DNA of 64,000 nucleotides from Roseovarius faecimaris (GCF_009762325.1 NZ_CP034348.1:3106501-3170500), one strand, 5' to 3'. Shown: positions 1 to 9,286, counted from the stretch's first letter. The notes: generated by a model not told the origin, from the sequence alone. Numbers and translations: made by a program.

Positions 1-536
1 GGACGCACGAAGTAGGAAATCACCTCGATCAGCGCCAGGATCGGGCGCAGCGCCAGCGGGGCCGAGCTGATCCAGAACAGGCTGAAGAAGCCGACCCCGT
101 TCTTCACGAAGCCCAGGATGGTCACGAAAAGGAACACCGCCATGGCCATCACCGCGGTCACGGCGATATGGCTGGTGGTCGTGAACGAGCCCGGGATCAG
201 CCCCAGGAAGTTCGAGAAGACAATAAACATGAACAGGGTCATGATCATCGGGAAGTACGGCAGCGCGTCCTTGCCGGCCACATCCTCGACCATCTTGCGG
301 ATGAAGCCGTAGGCGAGCTCGGCAATGGATTGCATCCGGCTCGGCACCGTGGCCCGGCCCGAGGTGCCCAGCACCAGAAGGCCGATGATGGCCAGCAATG
401 TCAGCGCCATCCAGAACGTCACGTTGGTAATCGTGAACGTGCCCACCGCGCCGTCACCGAGAAGCGGCTTCACGATGAACTGATCCATCGGGTGAAAAAC
501 CAGCTCCGTCCCGCCGTCTTTCGCTTCACTCGCCAT
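1..536 (-). CDS. atpB: ATP synthase F0 subunit a, 3' part missing at window edge
   Basis: Membrane subunit a forms the proton half-channels of the F1Fo ATP synthase. The visible 178 codons begin MASEAKDGG and continue through the conserved N-terminal FHPMDQF segment, several hydrophobic helices ([31 protein letters not shown]) and the subunit-a signature region [15 protein letters not shown]. The C-terminal helix with the essential arginine lies beyond the window. ATG at 536 is chosen because AGAGGG stands about 8 bases upstream; an in-frame ATG at 551 would lie further inside atpI. The start overlaps the end of atpI by 11 bases, so translational coupling is likely. Family and context agree; certainty is high. 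Confidence 0.93.
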   Translation of the reverse strand, partial: MASEAKDGGTELVFHPMDQFIVKPLLGDGAVGTFTITNVTFWMALTLLAIIGLLVLGTSGRATVPSRMQSIAELAYGFIRKMVEDVAGKDALPYFPMIMTLFMFIVFSNFLGLIPGSFTTTSHIAVTAVMAMAVFLFVTILGFVKNGVGFFSLFWISSAPLALRPILALIEVISYFVR

Positions 537-900
537 GCTTTGCCCTCTCATCTCCCCCGCTGCGGGGGGCGGTCTTCGCGGCCTCAGATGTGCTCTCTGC
601 GGCCAGGTTCTGATTCTGGATCTCCTCGGCGCTGCGCATCATCGTCTTGATGCCCGCCGCGAGGCCCAGCAATGTAAACAGCACGAGGAAGATCGGAAGC
701 GTCCCGAACAGGCTGTCCAGCCCGTATCCCATGCCAAAACCGATCAAAAGACCGGTCACCAACTCGATCACCATCCGCCAGGCATGCTGTGCCTGGGAGT
801 AGTGTTCTTCCGTGTGCGGCTTCGGCGCGTCCTTCTCTTTCAAGGCCCTGATCCGGGCATCCAGCTGCGCCAAACGCTCAGCATCGTCGGGATCGGTCAC
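526..900 (-). CDS. atpI: AtpI, F0 assembly/accessory membrane protein
   Basis: 124-residue small membrane protein of the AtpI family, which helps c-ring assembly or Mg2+ handling of the ATP synthase. A charged N-terminus (about residues 1-40, with a short coiled region [18 protein letters not shown]) is followed by two hydrophobic helices, about residues 46-65 ([15 protein letters not shown]) and 70-88 ([20 protein letters not shown]), the usual AtpI hairpin. It is first in the atp operon and overlaps atpB by 11 bases. The ATG at 900 is the only sensible start. About 250 bases separate it from the divergent DJ-1 gene and must hold promoters for both. Confidence 0.93.
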   Translation of the reverse strand: MTDPDDAERLAQLDARIRALKEKDAPKPHTEEHYSQAQHAWRMVIELVTGLLIGFGMGYGLDSLFGTLPIFLVLFTLLGLAAGIKTMMRSAEEIQNQNLAAESTSEAAKTAPRSGGDERAKHGE

Positions 901-1005
901 GCATTTGCCCCCTTCGGAAGACTTGGCGCTTTGCTAAGCCTGCGGGGGCGATGAGTCAAGCGCTCCGAACGGGCCGGATATCTTGCCTCAACCTTCTGTT
1001 TTATT

Positions 1006-1030
1006 GAGTATTTTTGGAACAATGAAAGGG
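1006..1030 (+). repeat. 25-bp dispersed intergenic element, copy A
   Basis: Twenty-five bases starting GAGTATTTTTGG and ending with ATGAAAGGG. The same element occurs inverted at 21810-21834 and 37417-37441, differing only at one to three internal positions. Here it lies between atpI and the DJ-1 gene with no gene over it. The embedded AACAATGAAAGGG looks like a start codon context but the frame has no gene. Role unknown; it could be a promoter or RNA element in the divergent atpI/DJ-1 spacer. Confidence 0.6.
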
Positions 1031-1153
1031 ATTGGAGACTGTGTCGCAGGGCAGGTTTGGGCGCTAACAGGGGATTTGTCATATTCAACCATCTGGTTGA
1101 TCTTTCCTGCCGACCTGCACCACTCTGCAGATGCAAGAGGGAGGCGTCAGACC

Positions 1154-1762
1154 ATGACGATGCGCATTGGCTGTGTGCTTTTTGACGGGTTCGAGACACT
1201 CGACATGTTCGGGCCGGTGGAGCTATTTGGCATGCATGAAGCGGCGTTCGAGATGCGGCTCGTGGCCGAGGCGCCCGGCCCGGTGCGCAGCGCGCAAGGC
1301 TGGCAGGCGGTGGCGGAGGCCGGGTTTGACGACCTGGCGCAGTATGACATCCTGCTGGTCCCGGGCGGGGCGGGCACGCGGCGTGAGGTGGACAATCCGG
1401 CGCTGCTCGGCTGGCTGAAGGCGCAAGCCGAAGCTGCGCGGTTCATCACCTCGGTCTGCACCGGCAGCGCGCTTCTGGCGCGGGCCGGGCTGCTGGACGG
1501 CAAGCGGGCCACCTCCAACAAACGCGCCTTCGACTGGGTGACGCAAACCGGGCCCCGGGTCGATTGGGTCTATCATGCGCGCTGGGTCGAGGACGGCCGG
1601 TTCTGGACCTCATCCGGCGTGTCGGCCGGCATGGACATGACGCTGGCGCTTATCGCGCATCTGCTTGGCAGGCCCGCCGCCGAGAATGCCGCCGATTGGG
1701 CCGAATACACATGGCACCGGGACGCGGACCACGATCCTTTCGCAACACGGGACCGCGCCTAG
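1154..1762 (+). CDS. DJ-1/PfpI family protein, isonitrile-hydratase-like
   Basis: 202-residue single-domain DJ-1/PfpI protein (glutamine-amidotransferase-like fold). Visible motifs are VPGGAGTRREVDN at about 69-81 and the nucleophile elbow TSVCTGSALLARAGLLDGKRA, with the predicted catalytic Cys at residue 102, then the C-terminal SSGVSAGMDMTLALIAHLLG typical of the isonitrile hydratase / AraC-N-terminal-domain branch. No DNA-binding domain follows. ATG 1154 has GAGG about 10 bases upstream; longer frames begin in noncoding DNA carrying the dispersed element. Substrate unknown. It converges on the stress-protein gene and its TAG stop shares CTAG (1759-1762) with that gene's stop. Confidence 0.85.
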   Translation: MTMRIGCVLFDGFETLDMFGPVELFGMHEAAFEMRLVAEAPGPVRSAQGWQAVAEAGFDDLAQYDILLVPGGAGTRREVDNPALLGWLKAQAEAARFITSVCTGSALLARAGLLDGKRATSNKRAFDWVTQTGPRVDWVYHARWVEDGRFWTSSGVSAGMDMTLALIAHLLGRPAAENAADWAEYTWHRDADHDPFATRDRA

Positions 1763-2181
1763 CCACCGGCCCGCACCACGAAAACCGACACCGGCGCCCG
1801 CCGCGCCAGCCGCCCGCCGTGGGAGTTGACGAAAATATCGGTCCAGTTCGGCTGATGCGACGCGATCACGACAAGGTCCACCTCCTGCGCCTCGATCTGT
1901 TCCAGCAGCACCTGATCCACCTCCACGCTCGGGTCCGGCACGCTGATGTTCCGGCTGCCGATCTCGATGTCATTGCGGGCGCCCATCTCGGCGGCGAAGT
2001 CCGCGAGCTTCTCGCCGTAACGCTCATGCGAGTGCGACACGCGCCCCTGAAGACCGCCGCTCACGCTGATCAGGCCCAGCGTTGCACCGTAATGCTTTGC
2101 CAGGTCGGCGGCCACATCCACCGCATGGGTCAGCGTGTCAGCCGTGGCCATATCGACCGGCACCATGATCCGTTTGAACAT
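1759..2181 (-). CDS. Universal stress protein (UspA domain)
   Basis: 140-residue single Usp domain. It begins MFKRIMVPVD, the standard first beta strand, and has DLVVIASHQPNWTDIFVNSHGGRLARRAPVSVFVV at the C-terminus; the G-2X-G-9X-G(S/T) ATP-binding signature is not clean (the region reads SHQPNWTDIFVNSHGGRLARRA), so ATP binding is uncertain. The start at 2181 has GGGAGGATCAAGGA just upstream. Proteins of this family respond to growth arrest and stress; the specific role is not shown here. Its stop overlaps that of the convergent DJ-1 gene by three bases. Confidence 0.88.
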   Translation of the reverse strand: MFKRIMVPVDMATADTLTHAVDVAADLAKHYGATLGLISVSGGLQGRVSHSHERYGEKLADFAAEMGARNDIEIGSRNISVPDPSVEVDQVLLEQIEAQEVDLVVIASHQPNWTDIFVNSHGGRLARRAPVSVFVVRAGG

Positions 2182-2295
2182 TCCTTGATCCTCCCTGTTG
2201 ACCGTCTGAGTATAGACCGGGCGACACCTGGCGACCTTAAGCTGGATCAACCCTGCCTTGACGCGGCGCAGCCCTTGCCGCAATAGAGCCGCAAC

Positions 2296-2643
2296 ATGAC
2301 CAACCCGCTCGACATGCAGTTCGCTGCTCTGGCCGACCCGACCCGCCGCGCCATCCTGATGATGCTGCTGGAGGACGATATGGCCGTCACCGACGTGGCC
2401 GAGCCCTTCGAGATGAGCCTTGCCGCGATCTCGAAACACCTCAACATCCTATCACGCGCGGGCCTGATCAGCCAGGAACGGCGCGGACGGGTGAAATGGT
2501 GCAAGCTGGAGCCGGACGCGATGCGCGATGCCTCGATCTGGATGCAGAGCTTCGGTCAGTTCGAGGCGATCAACCTGGACGCGTTCGAGCGGTTCCTGCA
2601 ATCCGAACTCACCGCCGAGGGGGACCCGGATGAGCACGGTTGA
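2296..2643 (+). CDS. ArsR-family winged-helix repressor
   Basis: 115 residues, the usual ArsR/SmtB length. The winged helix runs over nearly the whole protein: FAALADPTRRAILMMLLEDD (helix 1-2), VTDVAEPFEMSLAAISKHLNILSRAGLI (recognition helix), QERRGRVKWCKLEP (wing). No CVC or other classical metal-site cysteine pair is present; the only cysteine is in the wing. Such non-metal ArsR proteins often precede SRPBCC or methyltransferase genes, but here the next gene is a glycosyltransferase whose ATG (2630) overlaps its end by 14 bases, so the two are co-translated. The target is unknown. Confidence 0.88.
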   Translation: MTNPLDMQFAALADPTRRAILMMLLEDDMAVTDVAEPFEMSLAAISKHLNILSRAGLISQERRGRVKWCKLEPDAMRDASIWMQSFGQFEAINLDAFERFLQSELTAEGDPDEHG

Positions 2644-3628
2644 CATGACAGTACAGACGCCGCTGTCACCGGACCGGCTACCGCCGCCCATCATCGAGCC
2701 GGTGGAGGAGGCCCGGATCGTCCCGGTCGAGCAGGACGAGGGGCTCGGATGCGGCGTCTTCCGCCCCGATGGCAGCTTTTGCGAGCTGTCGCGCACCCGC
2801 ATCTCCGACGACAGGTTCACCGCCCAACCCGCCTTGCCGGATATGCGCGACGCCGCCCGGCTTGAGGGCACCTATCTCTTCGGCGGGCTGGGGCGGCACC
2901 ATTTCGGGCATTTCCTGATGGAAAGCATCGCGCGCGTCTGGGCCATGGATGGCCGGTACGAGCGGTTCGACGGGCTGATCATGCTGCCCTTTCAACAGAC
3001 CGATTTCGGCTCGGTTCTGCGGCGTCGCCTGCTGGCCTTTTTCGAGATCATGGGCGTGGATATGCCGCTGCATCTGGTGAAGGTGCCGCTGGTGGCGGAA
3101 CGGCTTCTGATCCCGGCGCAGGGATTTGGGCATCAGGACTGGGCCAGCGGCACCGAAGAATTCCGCACCTATGTCCGCGGCCGCATCGCCGCCAATTGCC
3201 CGGCACAGGGACCCGAGAAAATCTATATCTCCCGCTCCAAGCTGAAACACGGGCATCAGAAAGTCGACCAGGAAGAGCGTATCGAACGCATGATGCGCGC
3301 TGCGGGCTATGAGATTTTCCACCCGCAACGGCACAGTATCGCGGCGCAAATCCGGGTCTACCGCGCAGCCAAGGTGATTGTCGGCGGCGATGGCTCGGCC
3401 TTTCACATGGTGCCTTTCGCCATGCGGGAAGGCGCGCGGATCGGTCTGATCCAGCGCCGCGCCCGCGACCGGGCCGTACAGGCCATCGCCAACCAGATCA
3501 CCGCCTTCGAAAAGGTGAAACTGACCCGCATTGATGCGCTCACCGGCACCGCGCGTCATTCCGGCCTGCCCGATCCGATGGACATCGCCGCGCTTCAGGC
3601 GCAGCTGTCCGAAACCGGCTTCATCTGA
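2630..3628 (+). CDS. GT61/DUF563-type glycosyltransferase
   Basis: 332 residues. The family motif FGGLGRHHFGHFLMESIARVWA is at about residues 83-104, followed by EKIYISRSK and the C-terminal AAKVIVGGDGSAFHMVPFA segment, all characteristic of the glycosyltransferase 61 (DUF563) family, which in bacteria modifies capsular or surface polysaccharide. No signal peptide or membrane segment, so it is cytoplasmic. The start at 2630 has GAGGGGG seven bases before it and lies inside the ArsR gene. Acceptor and donor sugar cannot be told from sequence. Confidence 0.8.
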   Translation: MSTVDMTVQTPLSPDRLPPPIIEPVEEARIVPVEQDEGLGCGVFRPDGSFCELSRTRISDDRFTAQPALPDMRDAARLEGTYLFGGLGRHHFGHFLMESIARVWAMDGRYERFDGLIMLPFQQTDFGSVLRRRLLAFFEIMGVDMPLHLVKVPLVAERLLIPAQGFGHQDWASGTEEFRTYVRGRIAANCPAQGPEKIYISRSKLKHGHQKVDQEERIERMMRAAGYEIFHPQRHSIAAQIRVYRAAKVIVGGDGSAFHMVPFAMREGARIGLIQRRARDRAVQAIANQITAFEKVKLTRIDALTGTARHSGLPDPMDIAALQAQLSETGFI

Positions 3629-3671
3629 TCACCGCCCCGGCCAGGGCCGCACGCTCTATGCCCGGGATACG

Positions 3672-3700
3672 AAAAAGGCGGCCCCGTCTCCGGCGCCGCC
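3672..3700 (-). terminator. Rho-independent terminator of the formaldehyde dehydrogenase gene
   Basis: Read on the minus strand: GGCGGC, a 12-base loop, GCCGCC, then TTTTT. It begins 35 bases past the stop codon of the class III alcohol dehydrogenase at 3735. Stem and T-tract are both good. Confidence 0.75.
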
Positions 3701-3734
3701 CTCATAGCTCTGAAACCGAAGCTCTGTCAGCCGA

Positions 3735-4847
<1,113 letters not shown>

Positions 4848-4969
4848 GATCTGTCCTCCCATTCTGTTTGAGCCGACCATGGGCGAAACGGCGCGGAGTT
4901 TCAACAATTGCTTGCACCTTTTGCGCGGCGCGCGCACCCTGCTCGCAAGGGCATGGAGGACAGACAGCC

Positions 4970-5239
4970 ATGAGATACGCCATCCTTTGCGGCCTTCTTC
5001 TGGCCGGATGCATGCAAACCACCGCCCCGGCCCCCGCGCCGGATCCCGACGATAGCTGCGGCAAGGCCATGTTTGCCGATCTCGTGGGCGAACCTGCGGC
5101 CAACCACAGCTTTGACGCCGCCCCCGGCGATGTGCGCGTGATCTATCCCGGTCAGGCCGTGACGATGGATCACCGCCCCGACCGGCTGAATGTGGATGTG
5201 AACCGCAATGGCGATATCGGGCGGCTCTGGTGCGGCTGA
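4970..5239 (+). CDS. Peptidase inhibitor I78-like lipoprotein
   Basis: 89-residue small secreted protein. A lipoprotein signal with lipobox LLLAGC places the lipidated Cys at residue 14, then a Pro/Ala linker, then the compact domain [17 protein letters not shown] ... [23 protein letters not shown] ... IGRLWCG typical of the inhibitor I78 family (elafin-like potato-inhibitor fold). The paired cysteines near both ends of the domain probably form a disulfide. ATG 4970 has GGAGGA about 9 bases upstream. Its target protease is unknown. It is divergent from the formaldehyde dehydrogenase. Confidence 0.82.
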   Translation: MRYAILCGLLLAGCMQTTAPAPAPDPDDSCGKAMFADLVGEPAANHSFDAAPGDVRVIYPGQAVTMDHRPDRLNVDVNRNGDIGRLWCG

Positions 5240-5426
5240 GTGACATCGGCACTGTCTGCGTTTGAAATTTCGACCGGCGAACAGAGCCGCCTTCTGGTTT
5301 TCCAGGCCCTGAGCCGCGCAATGCGCACACATCACATGTCTGCAAAGGGCTCAAAGCGGATTATCAAACCGTGACACGTCCAAGAAATCACTTGCCTTGC
5401 CAGCCCGATAGCGCAAATCTGAGCGC

Positions 5427-5771
5427 ATGAGCTTTCAGTCTCCGACCTCCCTTCCCCTCTCCGGACGCGCCGAAACCGTCGCCTTTCACCGCACCGAGCT
5501 GAGCGTGATCCTGTCGCTCTATGGCCGTATGGTGGCGGCCGGGGAATGGCGCGACTATGGCATTTCCTGCCTGCGCGATGTGGCCGTGTTTTCGGTCTTC
5601 CGGCGTACCGCCGAACATCCGCTCTACCGGATTGAGAAACGCCCCAAACTGCGCGGGCGGCAAGGCCAGTATGCGGTGATCGGCATGGACGGCCAGATCC
5701 TCAAACGCGGCTCCGATCTCAGGACCGTTCTGCGCGTGCTCGAGCGCAAGCTCATCCGCGCCGTCGACTGA
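5427..5771 (+). CDS. DUF2794 protein
   Basis: 114 residues matching the alphaproteobacterial DUF2794 family: FHRTELSVILSLYGRMVAAGEWRDYGI, then SVFRRTAEHPLYRIEKRPKLRGRQGQYAV and a basic C-terminus with KRGSDLRTVLRVLERKL. Cytoplasmic, no membrane segment. Function of the family is not established. The 187 bases upstream contain no other gene. The hairpin repeat at 5814-5839 lies between its stop and the next gene. Confidence 0.85.
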   Translation: MSFQSPTSLPLSGRAETVAFHRTELSVILSLYGRMVAAGEWRDYGISCLRDVAVFSVFRRTAEHPLYRIEKRPKLRGRQGQYAVIGMDGQILKRGSDLRTVLRVLERKLIRAVD

Positions 5772-5813
5772 CGGGCCGCCCTATGATGCCGCGCACCATC
5801 TCATACCTCCTCC

Positions 5814-5839
5814 GTAGGGTGCGTGATTTCACGCACCAT
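5814..5839 (+). repeat. GTAGGGTGCGTG hairpin repeat, copy 1
   Basis: Twenty-six bases GTAGGGTGCGTGATTT...CACCAT, with a nine-base stem (GGTGCGTGA / TCACGCACC) around TT. An identical copy is at 17101-17126 and variants with CTTG or CAAG loops form an inverted pair at 42405-42465. It is intergenic here. It looks like a REP-type palindromic element; no transposase of the RAYT type is in the window. Confidence 0.75.
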
Positions 5840-5859
5840 TCCCAGCCGGACCCTGTGAC

Positions 5860-6714
5860 ATGACCGAGACCCCCAATTCCGGGCAAGCCGAATACTGGAG
5901 CACCTCCGGCCAAAGCTGGATCACCCATCAGGCCGCGATGGATCAGCTTCTGTCGGAGCCGCTCAACACCCTGCTGGCCCATGCCGCACCGCGCGAGGGC
6001 GAGAGGGTGCTCGATATCGGTTGCGGCACCGGGGCAAGCTGCCTCAAACTCTCCGCCGCGGTCGGCGAAGGCGGCCATGTCACCGCGCTCGATATCGCCG
6101 GTCCGTTGCTCGACATGGCGCGGGCACGGGGCGAAGCCGAAAGCCGCTCGAATATCACCTATCTTCTGGGGGACGCGCAGGTGCACGACTTTGCCCCCGG
6201 CGCGGCCGATCTGGTCTTCTCCCGTTTCGGCGTCATGTTCTTCGACGATCCCGTCGCCGCCTTCCAGAACCTGCGTGCCGCCACGCGCCCGGGCGGGCGC
6301 CTCGCCATGCTGTGCTGGCAGGGCGCACCGGAAAACCCGTGGTTCATGCTGCCGATGCAGGCCGCGATGGACCGGCTCGGCCGCCCCGAGCCGTTGGACC
6401 CGCACGCGCCCGGCCCCATGGCCTTCAAGGACGTGGACCGTGTCACCGGCATCCTGCGCGATGCAGGCTGGGCCGAGGCCACCGGCACGCGCATCGAGGC
6501 CGATCTGCTGCCGCCGCAAACCCTGCCCGACGCCGCCGACATGGCCGCGACGGTCGGCCCGGCCACCCGGCTCATGCGCGAAAAAAATGGCACGGAGGCC
6601 GATCTTGCCGCCATCAGGTCTGCGGTCGCATCCGCCCTGGCGCCCTATCAGGGCGACACCGGCCTGCGCATCCCCGCGCGGCTGATCGTCTATAGTGGCA
6701 CCAACCCCGGCTGA
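5860..6714 (+). CDS. Class I SAM-dependent methyltransferase
   Basis: 284 residues. Motif I is clear (VLDIGCGTGASCL at about 51-63), followed by VTALDIAGPLLDMARAR (motif with the acidic ribose-binding residue), ITYLLGDAQVHDF and DLVFSRFGVMFFDDPVAAFQNL (motifs II-III), in the ubiE/methyltransf_11 style. The C-terminal third is a less conserved substrate cap. The start ATG 5860 lacks a strong Shine-Dalgarno but gives the normal N-terminus. Substrate unknown. Confidence 0.82.
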   Translation: MTETPNSGQAEYWSTSGQSWITHQAAMDQLLSEPLNTLLAHAAPREGERVLDIGCGTGASCLKLSAAVGEGGHVTALDIAGPLLDMARARGEAESRSNITYLLGDAQVHDFAPGAADLVFSRFGVMFFDDPVAAFQNLRAATRPGGRLAMLCWQGAPENPWFMLPMQAAMDRLGRPEPLDPHAPGPMAFKDVDRVTGILRDAGWAEATGTRIEADLLPPQTLPDAADMAATVGPATRLMREKNGTEADLAAIRSAVASALAPYQGDTGLRIPARLIVYSGTNPG

Positions 6715-6746
6715 CCCCGCCCCGGACCGGCGCCGGGCACCCGGCC

Positions 6747-7625
6747 TCACTCATCCTTCAGCAGCAACGCCAGCGCCACCACCGTCAGCCCCACGCCCAC
6801 CGCCACCAGCCCCGAGGGCAGCCCGTGCCCGAGCGCGGCTTGCCAGCAGATCACCCAGCTTGGCGTCAGATAGGTATAGGCCATCACCTTGGCCGAGGGC
6901 AGGCGCAGCGTGGCGTATTGCAGCAAGACAAACGTCACCGCCGTTGCCGCGACCGCCGTATAGGCGATGGTGATCCAGACGATCGCGGGCAGGCTGACCC
7001 AATCCGTGGCCAGCATGTCGCGCCCGCCTGCCACCACCAGCAGCAGCGCCGCCGCCACCATCGCCCCGAAAGAGAAAACCACCGGTTTCTCCCCCCGGTT
7101 CAGCTTGCGCACCAGCGGCGTGTAAAGCGCGTGCGCAATGACTCCGACGAAATAGACCGCCTCGCCCCGCCCCACCTGAAACCGCAGAAACGCCTGCCAG
7201 TCGGCGCGGAAGATCACCCAAAGCGCCCCCGCGCCGCCCACCGCCAGCGCCAGCGCCATGCGCCGTGTCATCACCTGCCGGAGCAGCACATAGCCGAAGG
7301 CCCCCGAAATGATCGGCGTCAGCGTAAAAACCGCCGCGGCCGATACCGGCGGCGCCGTCTTCAACCCCTCGAACATCAGCACGAAATAGATCGCCATCGA
7401 CGCGCCCATCGCCAGATAGCGCCAGGGCGCGGCAAAGGCGCTGCGGTCGATACCCGTATAGGACCACGCCAGCACCCCAAGCAGCACCGAGGCCAATACG
7501 AAGCGCACCGCATTCAGCGCCATCGGCGCGATATGCGGCGCCGCCATCGACCCCAGCGCGAACGAGCCCGCAATCAGCCCCGAAAAGGCCAGCATGGCCA
7601 GATGGCCGCGCAACCGGTCACTCAT
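6747..7625 (-). CDS. EamA-family (DMT) transporter
   Basis: 292 residues with ten predicted transmembrane helices in two EamA repeats (about 7-135 and 148-288), for example AMLAFSGLIAGSFALGSMAA, FTLTPIISGAFGYVLLRQ and VGVGLTVVALALLLKD. The family exports amino acids, purines or other small metabolites; the substrate is unknown. ATG 7625 overlaps the stop of the upstream LysR gene as ATGA, so the two are translationally coupled and the LysR gene sits first in the operon. A longer frame upstream is a reading of the regulator gene in another frame. Confidence 0.85.
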   Translation of the reverse strand: MSDRLRGHLAMLAFSGLIAGSFALGSMAAPHIAPMALNAVRFVLASVLLGVLAWSYTGIDRSAFAAPWRYLAMGASMAIYFVLMFEGLKTAPPVSAAAVFTLTPIISGAFGYVLLRQVMTRRMALALAVGGAGALWVIFRADWQAFLRFQVGRGEAVYFVGVIAHALYTPLVRKLNRGEKPVVFSFGAMVAAALLLVVAGGRDMLATDWVSLPAIVWITIAYTAVAATAVTFVLLQYATLRLPSAKVMAYTYLTPSWVICWQAALGHGLPSGLVAVGVGLTVVALALLLKDE

Positions 7626-8506
7626 GATGCGGCATCCAACTCCCTGACCCGCGCCTTGAGAAAGGTCAGAAAGGCCTGCACTTTCGTAGTCCGGTGCAGA
7701 TCCATATGCGTGACCAGCCACAGCGGCACCGCCCAGTCCTCGCGCGGCTCGGTCACCTCGATCAGCCCGCCCACCTCGCGCGCATGCAGCACCGACATAA
7801 AGCCGATCCCCGCCCCCTCCTGAATGGCGCGGCGCTGCGCATGCACGTCGCCGCTGCGGAAGACGATGTTCTGCGCCGGGACATGCTCTCGCATCCAAGC
7901 CGCGAAGGGCGCGCGCGATTTGGGATCATCCGCCCCGACAAACCGATGCTTGTGAAACTCGTCCCAGTTCTTGGGGCAGCCATACCTGTCCACATAGGAC
8001 TGGCTGGCATAAAGCGTGGTCTGCTGCGTGGTGAAGGCCTGCACCACGTTATCCGGCTGATCCGGGGCGCGCCCGGCCCGGATCGCCACATGCGCCTCGC
8101 CATATTCCAGCCGGAACAGCCGGTCGCTGGTCAGATAGCGCACGATGATCTCCGGATACTCGGCCTGAAACTCCGTCAGGATCGGCACAAGCAGCGGGCT
8201 GTAGCCCCCCAGCGACGTGACCACAAGCTCACCGCCCACCTCGTTGCCGCGCCCCTTCAGCCGCCCCGCAAGCTGGCTGAACTGGTCATCCGTCGCCTGG
8301 GCCACGCGCAGCAGGTCCTCACCCGCCTCCGTGGGAGTGTAGCCGCGCGCATGACGCTGAAACAGCTTGGTGCCAAGCCGCTCCTCCAGCGCGTCGATAT
8401 GCCGGATCACCGTCGCATGATGCACCCCCAGCGCCTCTGCCGCGCCGCTGACCGTGCCCACTCGGGCCACATGGTAAGCGGTCCGGATCTCATCCCAGTT
8501 ATCCAT
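7622..8506 (-). CDS. LysR-family transcriptional regulator
   Basis: 294 residues. N-terminal helix-turn-helix (AYHVARVGTVSGAAEALGVHHATVIRHIDALEERLGTKLFQR, about 9-51), then the periplasmic-binding-like effector domain starting near VGGELVVTSLGGYSPLLVP. ATG 8506 is taken because an upstream extension would cross the divergent promoter. It is head to head with the azoreductase-like gene (8634) and likely controls it and possibly the coupled EamA transporter. The AT-rich inverted repeat at 8552-8580 is the best operator candidate. Confidence 0.9.
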   Translation of the reverse strand: MDNWDEIRTAYHVARVGTVSGAAEALGVHHATVIRHIDALEERLGTKLFQRHARGYTPTEAGEDLLRVAQATDDQFSQLAGRLKGRGNEVGGELVVTSLGGYSPLLVPILTEFQAEYPEIIVRYLTSDRLFRLEYGEAHVAIRAGRAPDQPDNVVQAFTTQQTTLYASQSYVDRYGCPKNWDEFHKHRFVGADDPKSRAPFAAWMREHVPAQNIVFRSGDVHAQRRAIQEGAGIGFMSVLHAREVGGLIEVTEPREDWAVPLWLVTHMDLHRTTKVQAFLTFLKARVRELDAAS

Positions 8507-8551
8507 GTGATCAGCCCTCGTCACTCTCTGCAAATACGCACATTTATACCC

Positions 8552-8580
8552 GCAATATCCAAGGTTGTGTTGATATTTGC
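8552..8580. promoter_or_regulatory. Candidate LysR operator between regulator and azoreductase genes
   Basis: An imperfect inverted repeat, GCAATATC and GATATTTGC, separated by 12 bases, in the 127-base AT-rich divergent spacer. A further GCAATATACAATATCC follows immediately. Spacing and position suit a LysR-type binding region. Binding is inference. Confidence 0.4.
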
Positions 8581-8633
8581 AATATACAATATCCACCCCA
8601 TCCACATAATCAGACCCATCAGAGGATCACCCG

Positions 8634-9212
8634 ATGACACAGACCCTTCTTCAGATCGACAGCTCCGCCCGTATGCAGGGCTCCACCACCCGCGCCCTGA
8701 CCACCCGGATCGCCGAACGGCTCGGCGGCGCGCTCACCCGCCGAGACCTGTCCTCCGCCCTGCCCCAGATCGACGAAAACTGGGTCAATGCGAATTTCAC
8801 GCCCGAAGCGGATCGCACCCCGGCCCAGCGCGCCGCGCTAGCGCTTTCGGATCAACTGGTGGCCGAGATCAAGGCGGCGGATGTGCTGATCATCGGCGTG
8901 CCGGTCTACAATTTCGGCATCCCCACCGCGCTCAAGGCCTGGATCGACCAGATCGCCCGCGCCGGTGTCACCTTCCGCTATACCGAAGCCGGGCCCGAAG
9001 GGCTGCTGAACGGCAAACGCGCCATCCTCGCTGTGGCCTCTGGCGGCACGAAAGTCGGCTCCGACATCGACTTCGCCACCGGGTACATGCGGCACATTCT
9101 CGGCTTCATCGGCATCACCGATGTGACACTCGTTTCCGCCGATGAACAGATGATCGACGCCGAGCGCGCCGCGCAATCCGCCGAGGACGCCATCGCCCGC
9201 CTCGCCGCCTGA
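8634..9212 (+). CDS. FMN-dependent NADH-azoreductase-like flavodoxin-fold protein
   Basis: 192 residues of the AzoR / NAD(P)H-quinone oxidoreductase flavodoxin-like family. Seen: LLQIDSSARMQGSTTRALT (phosphate-binding loop for FMN), ADVLIIGVPVYNFGIPTALKAWIDQIARAGVTFRYT (FMN ring contact) and VASGGTKVGSDIDFATGYMRHILGFIGITDV. These enzymes reduce quinones and azo dyes with NADH; quinone detoxification is the likely native role. The divergent LysR gene is the probable regulator. Confidence 0.88.
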   Translation: MTQTLLQIDSSARMQGSTTRALTTRIAERLGGALTRRDLSSALPQIDENWVNANFTPEADRTPAQRAALALSDQLVAEIKAADVLIIGVPVYNFGIPTALKAWIDQIARAGVTFRYTEAGPEGLLNGKRAILAVASGGTKVGSDIDFATGYMRHILGFIGITDVTLVSADEQMIDAERAAQSAEDAIARLAA

Positions 9213-9238
9213 CCCCGCTTCCGGGCCAGCCCCCCCGT

Positions 9239-9286
9239 CGCTCGTCACCCCCTCAGCGAGGCACGCATGCAAGGGCGTGACGAGCG
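9239..9286. other. Ten-base inverted repeat downstream of azoreductase gene
   Basis: CGCTCGTCAC and GTGACGAGCG, separated by 28 bases, starting 27 bases after the azoreductase stop. No T-tract follows, so a rho-independent terminator is not supported; it may be a processed 3' structure or a repeat remnant. Confidence 0.35.
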
